Shown piece by piece: positions 20,331 to 29,493 of a DNA stretch of 64,000 nt. Location: positions 1,002,493 through 1,066,492 of the forward strand of contig NZ_KB891316.1 of the NCBI RefSeq assembly GCF_000373385.1, read 5' to 3'. The notes under the pieces were generated by a model. That model saw only the letters and a program-made list of their open reading frames with translations. It ran no database searches and was not told the DNA's origin. This DNA is from Thiobacillus thioparus DSM 505 (GTDB lineage Bacteria > Pseudomonadota > Gammaproteobacteria > Burkholderiales > Thiobacillaceae). Numbering within the stretch: the first letter of the stretch is position 1; every line of letters starts with the position of its first letter. Position numbers and translations under genes: made by a program.

Positions 20331-21235
20331 CCAGACAGGCGACACCGGACTGGATGCGCCAGCAGGAGCGCAGCAACCTGGCCATCCTCAGGCTGATGGT
20401 GTGGATTTCACTGACCTTCGGCCGCGCCGCCGGCCGCGTCGTGCTCGCCGGCATCGCGCTCTATTTCACCCTGTTCGCCCCCAGGGCGCGCCGCGCCAGC
20501 CGCATCTACCTGAAGCGGGCACTCGGACGCCGGGCGAACTGGGCGGGCAGCTATCGCCACCTGTTCAGCTTCGCCACCACCATCCACGACCGCATCTATC
20601 TGCTCAACGAACGCTTCGGCCTGTTCGACATCGAAGTCGTCGGGGCCGAGGCCTTGCATGAAGCGCTCGCAAAACAACCCGGCGCGCTGCTGATGGGTGC
20701 GCACCTCGGCAGCTTCGAGGTCCTGCGTGCAGCCGGCCGGGGCAAGGCGGGGCGCAAGGTGGCGATGCTGATGTACGAGGAAAACGCTCGCAAGATCAAC
20801 GCCACGCTCGAAGCCATCAACCCGAAGGCCACGCAGGACATCATCCCGCTCGGTCGCATGGAATCGATGCTCGAAGCCCGCGACAAGCTCGAAGCAGGGT
20901 ATCTTGTGGGAATGCTGGCCGACCGCTCGCTCGGCGACGATGCCACCGCGGACTTCCCGTTCCTCGGCACAGCGGCGCCTTTCCCGCTCGGCCCGTGGCG
21001 ACTCGCGGCGATGCTGCAGCGGCCGGTGTTTTTCATGACCGGGCTGTACCTCGGCGGCAACCGCTACCAGCTGCATTTCGTGCCACTGGCCGATTTTTCC
21101 GCGACGCCGCGGAGCGAACGCGATGCCGCCATCGCGGCCGCGATGCAGCGCTACGCCGACTGCCTGACGCATTTCTGCCGGCTGGCGCCCTACAACTGGT
21201 TCAACTTTTTCGATTTCTGGCAGGAAAAAAAATGA
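20327..21235 (+). CDS. LpxL/HtrB-like lipid acyltransferase (pigment cluster)
   Basis: 302 residues from GTG 20327. One membrane helix lies near residues 35-55, followed by the lysophospholipid-acyltransferase-like domain with M-G-A-H-L-G-S-F-E-V-L (the H-x4-E catalytic pair) and D-R-S-L-G-D-D. It resembles LpxL-family acyltransferases found in aryl-polyene clusters, thought to attach the polyene acyl chain to a lipid carrier. ATGA overlap with the LolA-like gene. Confidence 0.83.
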   Translation: MTRQATPDWMRQQERSNLAILRLMVWISLTFGRAAGRVVLAGIALYFTLFAPRARRASRIYLKRALGRRANWAGSYRHLFSFATTIHDRIYLLNERFGLFDIEVVGAEALHEALAKQPGALLMGAHLGSFEVLRAAGRGKAGRKVAMLMYEENARKINATLEAINPKATQDIIPLGRMESMLEARDKLEAGYLVGMLADRSLGDDATADFPFLGTAAPFPLGPWRLAAMLQRPVFFMTGLYLGGNRYQLHFVPLADFSATPRSERDAAIAAAMQRYADCLTHFCRLAPYNWFNFFDFWQEKK

Positions 21236-21801
21236 TCCGACACCTGTTCACGGGCCTCGTGCTCGCGAGCCTTGCAGTGACGGCACACGCCGCCTTCAAC
21301 GTGGACCAGCTGATGAGCGGCCTCGCCCAGCACAAGGGCGGCCGCGCGAAGTTCGTCGAAAAACGTACCCTGGCCGTGCTCGACCGACCGCTGGTCGCCA
21401 CTGGCGAGATGACCTACACCCCACCTGACCGCCTGGAAAAGCGCACGCTGACGCCCAAGCCAGAAACCATGGTACTCGACAAGAACCAGGTCAGCATCGA
21501 GCGCGACAAGCGCAAGTACTCGATCAGCCTGACCAGCCGACCGGAAGCGCTGGCCTTCGTCGACAGCATCCGCAACACGCTGGCCGGCAACCGGGCGGCG
21601 CTGGAGAAGAACTACACGCTGCAACTGGACGGCAACAACGACAACTGGGTACTCACCCTGACACCCACCGAACAGAAGATCGCGGCACTGCTGCAGCGCA
21701 TCACGATCAGCGGCAGCGAGGACCAGATCCACACCATCGACTACCTTCTGGCCGACGGCGACCGCTCCGAGCTCACCATCGAACCCCTCGATCCGCGATG
21801 A
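21232..21801 (+). CDS. LolA-like outer-membrane lipoprotein carrier (ApeL-like)
   Basis: A 189-residue exported protein with signal peptide (L-F-T-G-L-V-L-A-S-L-A-V-T-A-H-A) and the LolA-like fold region (F-V-E-K-R-T-L, G-E-M-T-Y-T-P-P-D-R-L-E-K). Aryl-polyene clusters encode such a carrier to move the lipidated pigment across the periplasm. The longer frame from 20995 is rejected because it runs through the preceding gene. ATGA overlaps on both sides. Confidence 0.85.
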   Translation: MIRHLFTGLVLASLAVTAHAAFNVDQLMSGLAQHKGGRAKFVEKRTLAVLDRPLVATGEMTYTPPDRLEKRTLTPKPETMVLDKNQVSIERDKRKYSISLTSRPEALAFVDSIRNTLAGNRAALEKNYTLQLDGNNDNWVLTLTPTEQKIAALLQRITISGSEDQIHTIDYLLADGDRSELTIEPLDPR

Positions 21802-24137
21802 CCCCCCGTGCCTGGCGTACCTTGCTGCTGTGGTTGCTCGCCATGCTGGCCGGGGCGGCCGTGGTCTGGAGCAGCCGATTTTCGACGGACATCTCCTTTT
21901 TCCTGCCGGCCCACCCGACTGTGGCGCAGCAGGTCCTCGTCGACCAGCTCAAGGAAGGCGCCGTCTCCCGCCTGCTGATGCTCGCCGTCGAAGGCGGCGA
22001 TGCCGCGCAGCGCGCCGGACTGTCGCGCGAATTGCATACGCGGCTGGCCGCCCTGCCCGAATTCGTCTCGGTGCAGAACGGCGATGCGCGCAGCGAGGAC
22101 GCCGCGCGCGATTTCCTGCTCAGGCATCGCTATCTGCTCAGCCCGGCGGTGACGCCGGAACGCTTCACCGTCGACGGCCTGAAAGCCGCCATTTCGAACA
22201 GTATCGACCTGCTCGCCTCGCCGGCCGGCATGCTGCTCAAGCCTTACCTGACCCGCGACCCGACCGGCGAGCTGGTCGAACTGCTCGGCGGCCTCAGCGC
22301 CGGCGCGCAGCCGGCAAGCGTCGACGGCGTCTGGGCCTCGCACGACGGCCAGCGCGCCCTGCTGCTGGTGCAGACCCGTGCGCTCGGTTCCGACACCGAC
22401 GGCCAGGAAAAGGCCATCGCGCTGATCCGTGAGCAATCCGCCGCCGCGTTCCGCAGCGCCGGGGTGCAAGGCCTCACGCTGCAGCTTTCCGGCCCCGGCC
22501 TCTTCGCCGTCAAGTCGCGTGCGACGATCAAGCGCGAAGTCACGCGCCTGTCGCTGATCAGCCTCGCCGCCATCGTCGCCGTGCTGTTCTTCGTCTACCG
22601 TTCGCCGCGCATCCTGCTCCTCAGTCTGCTGCCGGTCGCCAGCGGCGCGCTGGCCGGCATCGTCGCCGTCAGCCTGGCCTACGGCACGGTTTACGGCATC
22701 ACCGTCGGCTTCGGCTCGGCGCTGATCGGCGAGGCGGTCGACTACGCGATCTATTACTTCGTGCAGTCCGGCCGGCTCGGCCTCGACAGCTGGCGGCAAC
22801 GCTTCTGGCCGACCATCCGGCTCGGCGTGCTGACGTCCGTGTGCGGCTTCGGCGCGCTGCTCTTTTCCGGTTTCCCCGGCCTGGCGCAACTCGGCCTCTA
22901 TTCGCTGACCGGCGTGCTGACCGCCGCCCTCGTCACCCGCTTCGTGCTGCCGCCGCTCGCCGGATCGAATATCCAGATTCCGGTGCCGGCACGCCTCGGC
23001 CTGGCCCTGCACGCCGGCCTGCGCCAGCTGCGGACACTGCGCTGGCCGGCCATCGGCCTGGCGCTGGCCGCGTTCACGTATCTGGGCGCTCAGCGTGACC
23101 AGTTGTGGCTTCCCAACCTGTCCGCGCTGTCCACCGTCAGCGCCGCGGATGCGGCGCTCGACGCCCGCCTGCGCGCCGACCTCAGCACCCCCGCCGCGCG
23201 CTATCTGGTCGTGGTCGCTGCCCCTGACCGCGAAGCCGCGCTGCAGGCGGCCGAACGGGCAGGCCAGCGGCTCGACCCGCTGGTCGCCGACGGCGTGATC
23301 GGCGGTTACGACAGCCCGGCGCATTTTCTCCCCAGCGCCACGACGCAGGCGGCCCGCCGCGCCGGCCTGCCGTCGCCCGACGAACTGCAGCGCCGTCTGC
23401 AGGCGGCGCTGGTCGATTCGCCGCTGTCGGCCAACAAGCTCGCGCCGTTTATCGCCGACGTCGAGGCCGCCCGCCGCCAGCCCCTGCTCGGCCGGCACGA
23501 TCTCGGCGGCAGCGGACTGGCGCTCGCCGTCGATTCGCTGCTGCTGCAGGGCGCCAACGGCTGGAGCGCACTACTGCCGCTGCGCCCGGCCGGCGGCGAA
23601 CAGGGGGTGGACATCCGGGTCGCAGCGGTTCGCGCCGCGCTGGCCGGCAGCGACGCCCTCTTCATCGACACCAAGGGGCAGTTCGACGCGCTCTACGGCG
23701 ATTACCTCCATCAGGCCGTCTGGCTGTCCACCGCCGGCTTCGTCGCCATCGTCGTTCTGCTCCTCGTCTCGTTGCGCTCGCCGCGCCGGCTGGCCGGCGT
23801 GCTGCTGCCGCTGGTGATGGCGGTGGCCCTCGTCATCGCCGGCCTGCATCTCGCCGGCGAGCGCCTGCAGCTGCTGCATCTGGTCGGCATGCTGCTGATC
23901 GTCGCCGTCGGCTCCAACTACGCGCTGTTCTTCGACCGCATCGCCGGCGGCGCGAGTCTCGATACCGCCACGCTGATGTCAATGGCCGTCGCCGCCACGA
24001 CCACCGTGATCGGCTTCGGTACGCTGGCGCTGTCCTCCGTCCCGGTGCTGCACGCCGTCGGCGTCACCGTCGGACCGGGCGCCCTGCTCGCACTGCTGCT
24101 GTCGGCGGTGTTCGCTTCCCGCGAAGTTCCCGCCTGA
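21798..24137 (+). CDS. MMPL/RND-family exporter (ApeM-like)
   Basis: A 779-residue transporter with a first helix at residues 9-27, a large periplasmic domain, a five-to-six-helix bundle at about 255-420, a second periplasmic domain and a C-terminal bundle (about 640-775). It contains G-F-G-S-A-L-I-G-E-A-V-D-Y-A-I-Y-Y in the first bundle and G-S-N-Y-A-L-F-F-D-R in the second, positions where MMPL proteins carry proton-relay Asp/Tyr pairs. Placed after LolA, it most likely extracts the pigment lipid from the inner membrane. Confidence 0.9.
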   Translation: MTPRAWRTLLLWLLAMLAGAAVVWSSRFSTDISFFLPAHPTVAQQVLVDQLKEGAVSRLLMLAVEGGDAAQRAGLSRELHTRLAALPEFVSVQNGDARSEDAARDFLLRHRYLLSPAVTPERFTVDGLKAAISNSIDLLASPAGMLLKPYLTRDPTGELVELLGGLSAGAQPASVDGVWASHDGQRALLLVQTRALGSDTDGQEKAIALIREQSAAAFRSAGVQGLTLQLSGPGLFAVKSRATIKREVTRLSLISLAAIVAVLFFVYRSPRILLLSLLPVASGALAGIVAVSLAYGTVYGITVGFGSALIGEAVDYAIYYFVQSGRLGLDSWRQRFWPTIRLGVLTSVCGFGALLFSGFPGLAQLGLYSLTGVLTAALVTRFVLPPLAGSNIQIPVPARLGLALHAGLRQLRTLRWPAIGLALAAFTYLGAQRDQLWLPNLSALSTVSAADAALDARLRADLSTPAARYLVVVAAPDREAALQAAERAGQRLDPLVADGVIGGYDSPAHFLPSATTQAARRAGLPSPDELQRRLQAALVDSPLSANKLAPFIADVEAARRQPLLGRHDLGGSGLALAVDSLLLQGANGWSALLPLRPAGGEQGVDIRVAAVRAALAGSDALFIDTKGQFDALYGDYLHQAVWLSTAGFVAIVVLLLVSLRSPRRLAGVLLPLVMAVALVIAGLHLAGERLQLLHLVGMLLIVAVGSNYALFFDRIAGGASLDTATLMSMAVAATTTVIGFGTLALSSVPVLHAVGVTVGPGALLALLLSAVFASREVPA

Positions 24138-24140
24138 GCC

Positions 24141-24938
24141 ATGCCGCAGCCCTGGAAACCCGCCCCGGCGCTGAAGGCGAGCTTCGCCCTGCACGGCGCC
24201 GCTGCGCTCGGCACCCTGGCCCTGCCCGCTGCCTGGCCGTGGGCGCTCGGCGCGGTGGCCGCCAACCATGCCGTGCTGACCCTGGCCGGCCTGCTGCCGC
24301 GCTCGACCCTGCTCGGCCCCAACCTGACCCGCCTGCCGGATGCCGCCGCCGCCCGCCGCGAAATCGCGCTGACCCTCGACGACGGCCCCGATCCGGACGT
24401 CACCCCGCGCGTGCTCGACCTGCTCGACACCGCCGGCGTCCGTGCCAGCTTCTTCTGCATCGGCTGGCGCGCCCGGGAGAACCCCGCCCTCTGCCGCGAG
24501 ATCGTCGCGCGCGGCCATCGCGTCGAGAACCACGGCGATTCCCATTCCTGGGCCTTTTCCGCGTTCGGCCCCGGCCGCATGAAGGCCGACATTGCCGCCG
24601 CGCAGGCCACCCTGTCTGACATCACCGGCCACGCGCCGCGTTTCTTCCGTCCCACCGCCGGCCTGCGCAACCCCTTTCTCGATCCGGTTCTGGCGACGCT
24701 CGACCTCAAGCTCGCCACTTGGACCCGGCGCGGCTACGACACCCGCGAGGGTCGGCCCGACGTCGTGCTCGGCCGCCTGACACACAACCTTGCCGGCGGC
24801 GACATCCTGCTGCTGCACGACGGTCACGCTGCCCGCACGCCCGATGACCAGCCGGTGATCCTCGCCGTCCTGCCGAACTTGCTGCGCGCTCTGGCTGAAC
24901 GGAAATTGAGCCCGGTGACGCTCGCTGCCGCGGCATGA
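24141..24938 (+). CDS. Polysaccharide deacetylase (NodB-homology) protein
   Basis: 265 residues: an N-terminal hydrophobic stretch of about 45 residues, then a NodB domain. Motif 1 is T-L-D-D-G-P-D-P-D with Asp80-Asp81. Motif 2 is atypical, E-N-H-G-D-S-H-S-W, where many family members have S-x-H-x-x-x-H. Later come R-P-T-A-G-L-R-N-P and L-L-L-H-D-G-H. It starts 3 bases after the exporter gene, so it is part of the operon. A deacetylase suggests the pigment carries, or is attached to, an amino sugar or another acylated group; this is inference. Confidence 0.85.
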   Translation: MPQPWKPAPALKASFALHGAAALGTLALPAAWPWALGAVAANHAVLTLAGLLPRSTLLGPNLTRLPDAAAARREIALTLDDGPDPDVTPRVLDLLDTAGVRASFFCIGWRARENPALCREIVARGHRVENHGDSHSWAFSAFGPGRMKADIAAAQATLSDITGHAPRFFRPTAGLRNPFLDPVLATLDLKLATWTRRGYDTREGRPDVVLGRLTHNLAGGDILLLHDGHAARTPDDQPVILAVLPNLLRALAERKLSPVTLAAAA

Positions 24939-24998
24939 CCCGGCCTCGCAAACGACGCTCTGCTAGAATTTTCGATTCCTTGAATCCGATCCCCCGAC

Positions 24999-26189
24999 TT
25001 GACCCCGCTGCTGCTTTCCGCCTTCACCGCCACCAGCTGTCTCGGCCGCGGCCTCGACGCCACGCGGCACGCCTTGCGCAGCAGCCGTAGCGGCCTGGCG
25101 CCGTGCGCCTTCGAGACGGTGAAACTCGACACCTGGGTCGGCGAGGTGGCCGGCGTCGATGACGAGAAGCTGCCCGCGGCCCTCGCCGATTACGACTGCC
25201 GCAACAACCGCCTGACCCGGATGGGGCTGGAGACCGACGGCTTCGGCGACCGCGTGCGCGAGGCGATCGCCCGCCACGGCAAGACGCGCGTCGGCGTCTT
25301 TCTCGGCACCAGCACGGCCGGCATCCTGCAGACCGAACTCGCCTACCGCCGCCGCGACCCCGCAACCGGAGCCTTGCCCGACGACTTCAACTACCGCACG
25401 ACGCACAATTCCTTTTCGCTGACCGAGTTCACGCGCGCCTATTTCGGGCTGGAAGGCATGGCGATGACCATCTCGACCGCCTGCTCGTCGAGCGCCAAGG
25501 TGTTCGCCGCCGCCGCGCGCCAGATCGAGCTGGGCATGATCGACGCGGCCATTGTGGGCGGCGTCGACACGCTGTGTTTGACCACGCTCTATGGCTTCGC
25601 CTCGCTGCAGCTGACCTCGCCGCAGCCTTGCCGGCCCTACGACGCGGCGCGCGACGGCATCTCGATCGGCGAGGGCGCCGGCTTCGCCCTGCTCGAGCGC
25701 GTGGCCGGCGCGGCGCCCGGCTCGGTGCTGCTGCTCGGCGCCGGCGAATCGAGCGACGCCTACCACATGTCGTCGCCGCACCCGCAAGGCCTCGGCGCGA
25801 AACTGGCGATGGAGGCCGCGCTGAAGTCTGCCGGCCTTGCGCCTGACGACATCGACTACATCAACCTGCACGGCACCGCCACGCCCGCGAACGACGCGGC
25901 CGAAGGCACGGCCGTCGCCGCACTGTTCGGCGGCCGCGCGCCCTGCTCGTCGACCAAGGGCGCCACCGGGCACACGCTGGGGGCGGCCGGCGCGATCGAA
26001 GCGGTGATCTGCGCGCTGGCGCTGACCGACGGCCTGCTGCCCGGCAGCCCCGGCACCGCCACGCCGGACCCGGCGATCCCCGTGCAGTACCTGCTCGAGA
26101 GCCGCAGCAGCCGCGTGCGCCGCGTGCTGTCCAATTCCTTCGGCTTCGGCGGCAGCAACTGCAGTCTCGTCTTCGGGGTCGCCGCATGA
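24999..26189 (+). CDS. FabB/F-like beta-ketoacyl-ACP synthase (second, ApeO-like)
   Basis: 396 residues from a TTG start at 24999, chosen because the family N-terminus (T-A-T-S-C-L-G-R-G-L) follows directly and no ATG is near. Triad: Cys162 in S-T-A-C-S-S-S, His in L-H-G-T-A-T-P-A-N-D, His in T-K-G-A-T-G-H-T-L-G-A-A-G. The 60 bases upstream contain TAGAAT (24964-24969), a possible -10 for a second promoter within the cluster. It overlaps the next gene by 4 bases. Confidence 0.9.
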   Translation: MTPLLLSAFTATSCLGRGLDATRHALRSSRSGLAPCAFETVKLDTWVGEVAGVDDEKLPAALADYDCRNNRLTRMGLETDGFGDRVREAIARHGKTRVGVFLGTSTAGILQTELAYRRRDPATGALPDDFNYRTTHNSFSLTEFTRAYFGLEGMAMTISTACSSSAKVFAAAARQIELGMIDAAIVGGVDTLCLTTLYGFASLQLTSPQPCRPYDAARDGISIGEGAGFALLERVAGAAPGSVLLLGAGESSDAYHMSSPHPQGLGAKLAMEAALKSAGLAPDDIDYINLHGTATPANDAAEGTAVAALFGGRAPCSSTKGATGHTLGAAGAIEAVICALALTDGLLPGSPGTATPDPAIPVQYLLESRSSRVRRVLSNSFGFGGSNCSLVFGVAA

Positions 26190-26989
26190 ACGCGTCACCG
26201 CTCAACGCCTGGATCGAAGGCATCGGCTTCCTCGCCCCCGGCCTGCCTGACTGGCCGGCCGCGCGCGCGGTGCTGCGCGGCGAGCAGGCGTATGCCGCCG
26301 CGCCCTCGGTGTTGCCGGCCCCCGCCCTGCTGCCGCCGGCCGAGCGCCGCCGCGCCAGCCGCGTCGTCAAGACGGCCCTCGCCATCGGGCTGGAGGCGGT
26401 CGCCCACGCCGGCGCCGATGCGGCGACGCTGGCAACGGTGTTCGCCGCCTCCGGCGCCGACGGCCACAACTGCCACGCACTGTGCGAACAGCTGGCAAGC
26501 GACGACCGCCAGATCTCGCCGACGCGCTTCCACAACTCGGTGCACAACGCGGCCGCCGGCTACTGGGGCATCGCCACCGGATCGATGGCGCCGTGCCAGG
26601 TCCTCTGCGCCTGCGACGCCAGCTTCGGCGCGGGGCTGCTCGACGCCCTCGCGCAGGTGGCGCTCGCGCGCACGCCGGTGCTGCTGATCGCCTACGACAG
26701 CGAATACCCCGAGCCGCTGCACGCCAAGCGCGACACCCCCGATTGCGGCGGCGTCGCCCTGCTGCTGAGCGCCGCGCGCAGCGAACGTGCGCTGGCGGCG
26801 ATCCGCGTCAGCCCAACCGCCGACGTCGCCGCGCAACTGGCGGACCCTGAACTGGAGGTCCTGCGCACGTCCATCCCGGCGCTGCGCGTGCTGCCGCTGC
26901 TCAAGCGGCTGGCGAGCGGCGAGCGTGGCCGTGTCTGTCTCGACTACCTGGCGCCGATGCAGCTCGTGGCGGACGTCGAGCCGTGCTAG
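26186..26989 (+). CDS. Beta-ketoacyl synthase chain-length factor (ApeC-like)
   Basis: A 267-residue ketosynthase-like protein, shorter than a full KS and lacking the C-terminal half with the catalytic His residues. A Cys aligns with the nucleophile site (L-C-A-C-D-A-S-F-G-A-G-L-L-D-A). In aryl-polyene systems this protein pairs with the full ketosynthase to set chain length, which fits the ATGA coupling to the synthase immediately upstream. Confidence 0.82.
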   Translation: MNASPLNAWIEGIGFLAPGLPDWPAARAVLRGEQAYAAAPSVLPAPALLPPAERRRASRVVKTALAIGLEAVAHAGADAATLATVFAASGADGHNCHALCEQLASDDRQISPTRFHNSVHNAAAGYWGIATGSMAPCQVLCACDASFGAGLLDALAQVALARTPVLLIAYDSEYPEPLHAKRDTPDCGGVALLLSAARSERALAAIRVSPTADVAAQLADPELEVLRTSIPALRVLPLLKRLASGERGRVCLDYLAPMQLVADVEPC

Positions 26990-27417
26990 ACCGGCGCTGG
27001 ATCGCCGCCCACATCCCGCATCAGGGCGCCATGTGCCTGCTCGATGCAGTGCTGGAATGGTCGGACGCCGTGATCGTCTGCCGCGCCGTGAGCCACGCCG
27101 ACCCGGCCAATCCGCTGCGCGCCGAAGGCCGTTTGGGCGCCGCCGCCGGCATCGAATACGCCGCGCAGGTGATGGCGGTGCACGGCGCCCTGATTGCCGG
27201 CGACGATGCGCCGCCGCGCCAGGGCTATCTCGCCAGCGTGCGCAGCGTCGCGCTGCATGTCGCCCGCCTCGACGACCTTCCCGGCGCGCTGGCCGTGCGC
27301 GCCGAACGCCTGTCCGGCGACGGCAACCACATCCTCTATCAATTCTCGCTCGCCCACGCCGGCCGCTGCCTGCTCGAAGGCCGCGCCGCCGTGGTACTCG
27401 ACGCCACAGCCCTGTGA
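26983..27417 (+). CDS. Hotdog-fold dehydratase (ApeP-like)
   Basis: 144 residues from GTG 26983, overlapping the previous stop by 7 bases. The hotdog signature is H-I-P-H-Q-G-A-M-C-L-L-D-A-V near the N-terminus, where FabZ has H-R-x-P-F-L-L-V-D. Aryl-polyene clusters contain two such dehydratases (ApeI and ApeP types), and both are present here. Confidence 0.82.
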   Translation: MLDRRWIAAHIPHQGAMCLLDAVLEWSDAVIVCRAVSHADPANPLRAEGRLGAAAGIEYAAQVMAVHGALIAGDDAPPRQGYLASVRSVALHVARLDDLPGALAVRAERLSGDGNHILYQFSLAHAGRCLLEGRAAVVLDATAL

Positions 27418-27430
27418 AGGAAACATCCCA

Positions 27431-28150
27431 ATGAAACGCGCCCTCGTCACCGGCGGCAGCGGCGGCATCGGCGCCGCGATCTGCAGGCGCCTCGCCGCCG
27501 ACGGCCACCATGTGTTCGTCCACGCCAATCGCGGACTCGACCGCGCCGCCGCCGTCGTCGCCGCCATCCGGGCCGCCGGGAACAGCGCCGAGGCCGTTGC
27601 CTTCGATGTCACCGACCGCGCTGCAACCGCCGCGGCGCTCGACACCCTGCTCGAAGGCGGCGCCATCCAGATCCTGGTCAACAACGCCGGCATCCACGAC
27701 GACGCGGTGTTCCCCGGCATGTCGGGCGAGCAGTGGGATCGCGTGATCGATGTCTCGCTGAACGGATTCTTCAACGTCACCCAGCCGCTGACGCTGCCGA
27801 TGATCCGCACGCGCTGGGGCCGCATCGTCAACGTGTCGTCGGTCGCCGCGGTCGCCGGCAACCGCGGCCAGGTCAACTATTCGGCCGCCAAGGGCGCGCT
27901 GCACGCAGCCAGCAAGTCGCTCGCGCTGGAGCTCGCCAGCCGCGGCATCTCGGTCAACGTGGTGGCGCCCGGCATCATCGAAACCGGAATGAGCGAAGGC
28001 GCATTCGACGCCGATGCGGTGAAGCGGCTGGTGCCGATGCAGCGCGCCGGCCAGCCGGAGGAAGTCGCCGAACTGGTCGCCTTCCTCGCCTCCGACAAGG
28101 CGGCCTATATTTCCGGGCAGGTCATCTCGATCAACGGCGCGCTGATCTGA
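27431..28150 (+). CDS. 3-ketoacyl-ACP reductase FabG-like (ApeQ-like)
   Basis: A 239-residue short-chain dehydrogenase. The NADPH-binding motif is T-G-G-S-G-G-I-G, N-N-A-G-I is present, and the catalytic Ser/Tyr/Lys are in N-V-S-S-V-A-A-V and Y-S-A-A-K. AAGGA sits about 10 bases before ATG 27431. It is the last gene of the + operon; the - operon ends only 12 bases away. Confidence 0.93.
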   Translation: MKRALVTGGSGGIGAAICRRLAADGHHVFVHANRGLDRAAAVVAAIRAAGNSAEAVAFDVTDRAATAAALDTLLEGGAIQILVNNAGIHDDAVFPGMSGEQWDRVIDVSLNGFFNVTQPLTLPMIRTRWGRIVNVSSVAAVAGNRGQVNYSAAKGALHAASKSLALELASRGISVNVVAPGIIETGMSEGAFDADAVKRLVPMQRAGQPEEVAELVAFLASDKAAYISGQVISINGALI

Positions 28151-28162
28151 CTCCGCGGTCGT

Positions 28163-28730
28163 TCAGGCGGCGCACCGAATCAATTCCTGCAGGCGCGCCA
28201 GTTGCGGCGCCACCATCGACACCGTCAGCATGGTGCTCCCACCACCATCAGCAGCAGGGCGGTGAAGGTCTCGCTGCTGCTGATCGCCTTGTCGAGCAAC
28301 ATGTTGACGAAGATGATCATGATCAGCGCCTTGGTCTGCAGCAGCCAGCCGATGATCAACGCCTCGCCGCCGATGGCCCAGTTGGTGCGTAGCCCTGTGG
28401 ACAGGAAGAACACCGCCATGATGACCAGGAGGACATGATGGCGCCGGTGCGTCCAGGCCTTCTTCAGATCCAGCTCGATGCCGGCGATCATCACGAACTG
28501 CATCACCGCCCACCAGGCGATGCCGTTGAGCGACTGCACGACGGCCGGATTGAAGACGAGGGGTAATAGTCGGGTAAGGCGCGGCCGAGGATGCCCGGGC
28601 CCAGCAGGATGCCGGCGATGATCTGCACGACCACCAGCGGCGCATAGTCCATGTTGCCGAAGCGCCAGAGCAACCACGGCACGATGAATATGATCGTCAT
28701 CGCGATCAGAAAGGTCTCGGGAGTGCTCAC
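28163..28730 (-). pseudogene. Decayed cation:proton antiporter
   Basis: The N-terminus (about 57 residues from GTG 28730: T-I-I-F-I-V-P-W-L-L-W-R-F-G, then I-L-L-G-P-G-I-L-G-R) is followed by a frameshift near 28560. The other frame continues with V-V-Q-S-L-N-G-I-A-W-W-A-V and G-I-E-L-D-L-K-K-A-W. It then joins directly to segments that in intact antiporters of this type are far apart (H-H-V-L-L-V-I-M, G-L-R-T-N-W-A, G-W-L-L-Q-T-K-A-L-I-M). A second frameshift precedes the tail. About 190 residues remain of roughly 400. Its start overlaps the methyltransferase stop as GTGA, so it was once a coupled operon gene. Confidence 0.85.
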
Positions 28731-29485
28731 ACCTTGCAGCCGGTGTATTCGCGGAAAATGCCCAAGCTGACGGAACAGTTCACGTCGGCAAAGCCGGCGC
28801 GGCGTAGCGCGTCAAGAATGTGCGCCGGCTCGATCGCGGCGTCGATGGTGTCGCCGTAGTATTCCCACAGCCGCTTGACGTCGGCCTGGCTGCGCGTCAG
28901 CCGGGCGAGCAGCGGAACGATGATGCGAATGTGAAAACGCAATAGCGCCCGTGCCAGGCGGTTCGCCGGTCGGCTGATTTCCATGATGCAGACGCGGCCG
29001 CCCGGATGCAGCACGCGCAGGTACTCGGAAAACGCCCGGTCCAGATCGCCGACGTGGCGCAAGGCGTACCCCATCGAGACAAAGTCGACGTGATCATCGG
29101 GCAGCGGAATGGATTCCGCATAGGCCTCGAGGGTTTCGACGGCCACCTTCTTGCGCAGTTCGGCAAGCATGCCGGGCGAAGGGTCGAGGGCGATGACGCG
29201 CCCGGCCGGACCCACCAGCTCATGGCCGGCAACGGTCACCAGTCCGGTGCCGGCCGCCACGTCCAGCAGCGCCATGCCCGCATGCAGACCGTTGCGGCGC
29301 AGGACTTCGCGCCGGTACCGGGCACCACTGCCCAGTGCGGTGAGTCCCTCCGCACGGTCGTAGCCGGGCGCCGCCTGGTCGAACATCTCGCGGGTGACGA
29401 CACGTCGCTCGTCTTCATTCGAAAAATAGGCAGCCAAGCGTGCGTCGGCCTTCAGTGCCGCCTGGCGGGGGGTGTTTTCGGTCAT
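28727..29485 (-). CDS. UbiE-like class I SAM methyltransferase (pigment cluster)
   Basis: 252 residues from ATG 29485; the longer frame to 29815 lies inside the GT2 gene. SAM-binding motif I is L-L-D-V-A-A-G-T-G-L-V-T near residue 80, with A-L-D-P-S-P-G-M-L and S-M-G-Y-A-L-R-H-V-G following. Similar methyltransferases in xanthomonadin-like clusters are candidates for O- or C-methylation of the aryl head. It starts 8 bases after the glycosyltransferase stop, in a tight operon. Confidence 0.85.
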   Translation of the reverse strand: MTENTPRQAALKADARLAAYFSNEDERRVVTREMFDQAAPGYDRAEGLTALGSGARYRREVLRRNGLHAGMALLDVAAGTGLVTVAGHELVGPAGRVIALDPSPGMLAELRKKVAVETLEAYAESIPLPDDHVDFVSMGYALRHVGDLDRAFSEYLRVLHPGGRVCIMEISRPANRLARALLRFHIRIIVPLLARLTRSQADVKRLWEYYGDTIDAAIEPAHILDALRRAGFADVNCSVSLGIFREYTGCKV

Positions 29486-29493
29486 CGGAGAAG

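Noticed and set aside
21741..23498. 585-codon - strand frame opposite the MMPL exporter
   Set aside because: Low-complexity Arg/Gly/Gln composition and no ribosome site; the + strand gene is well supported.
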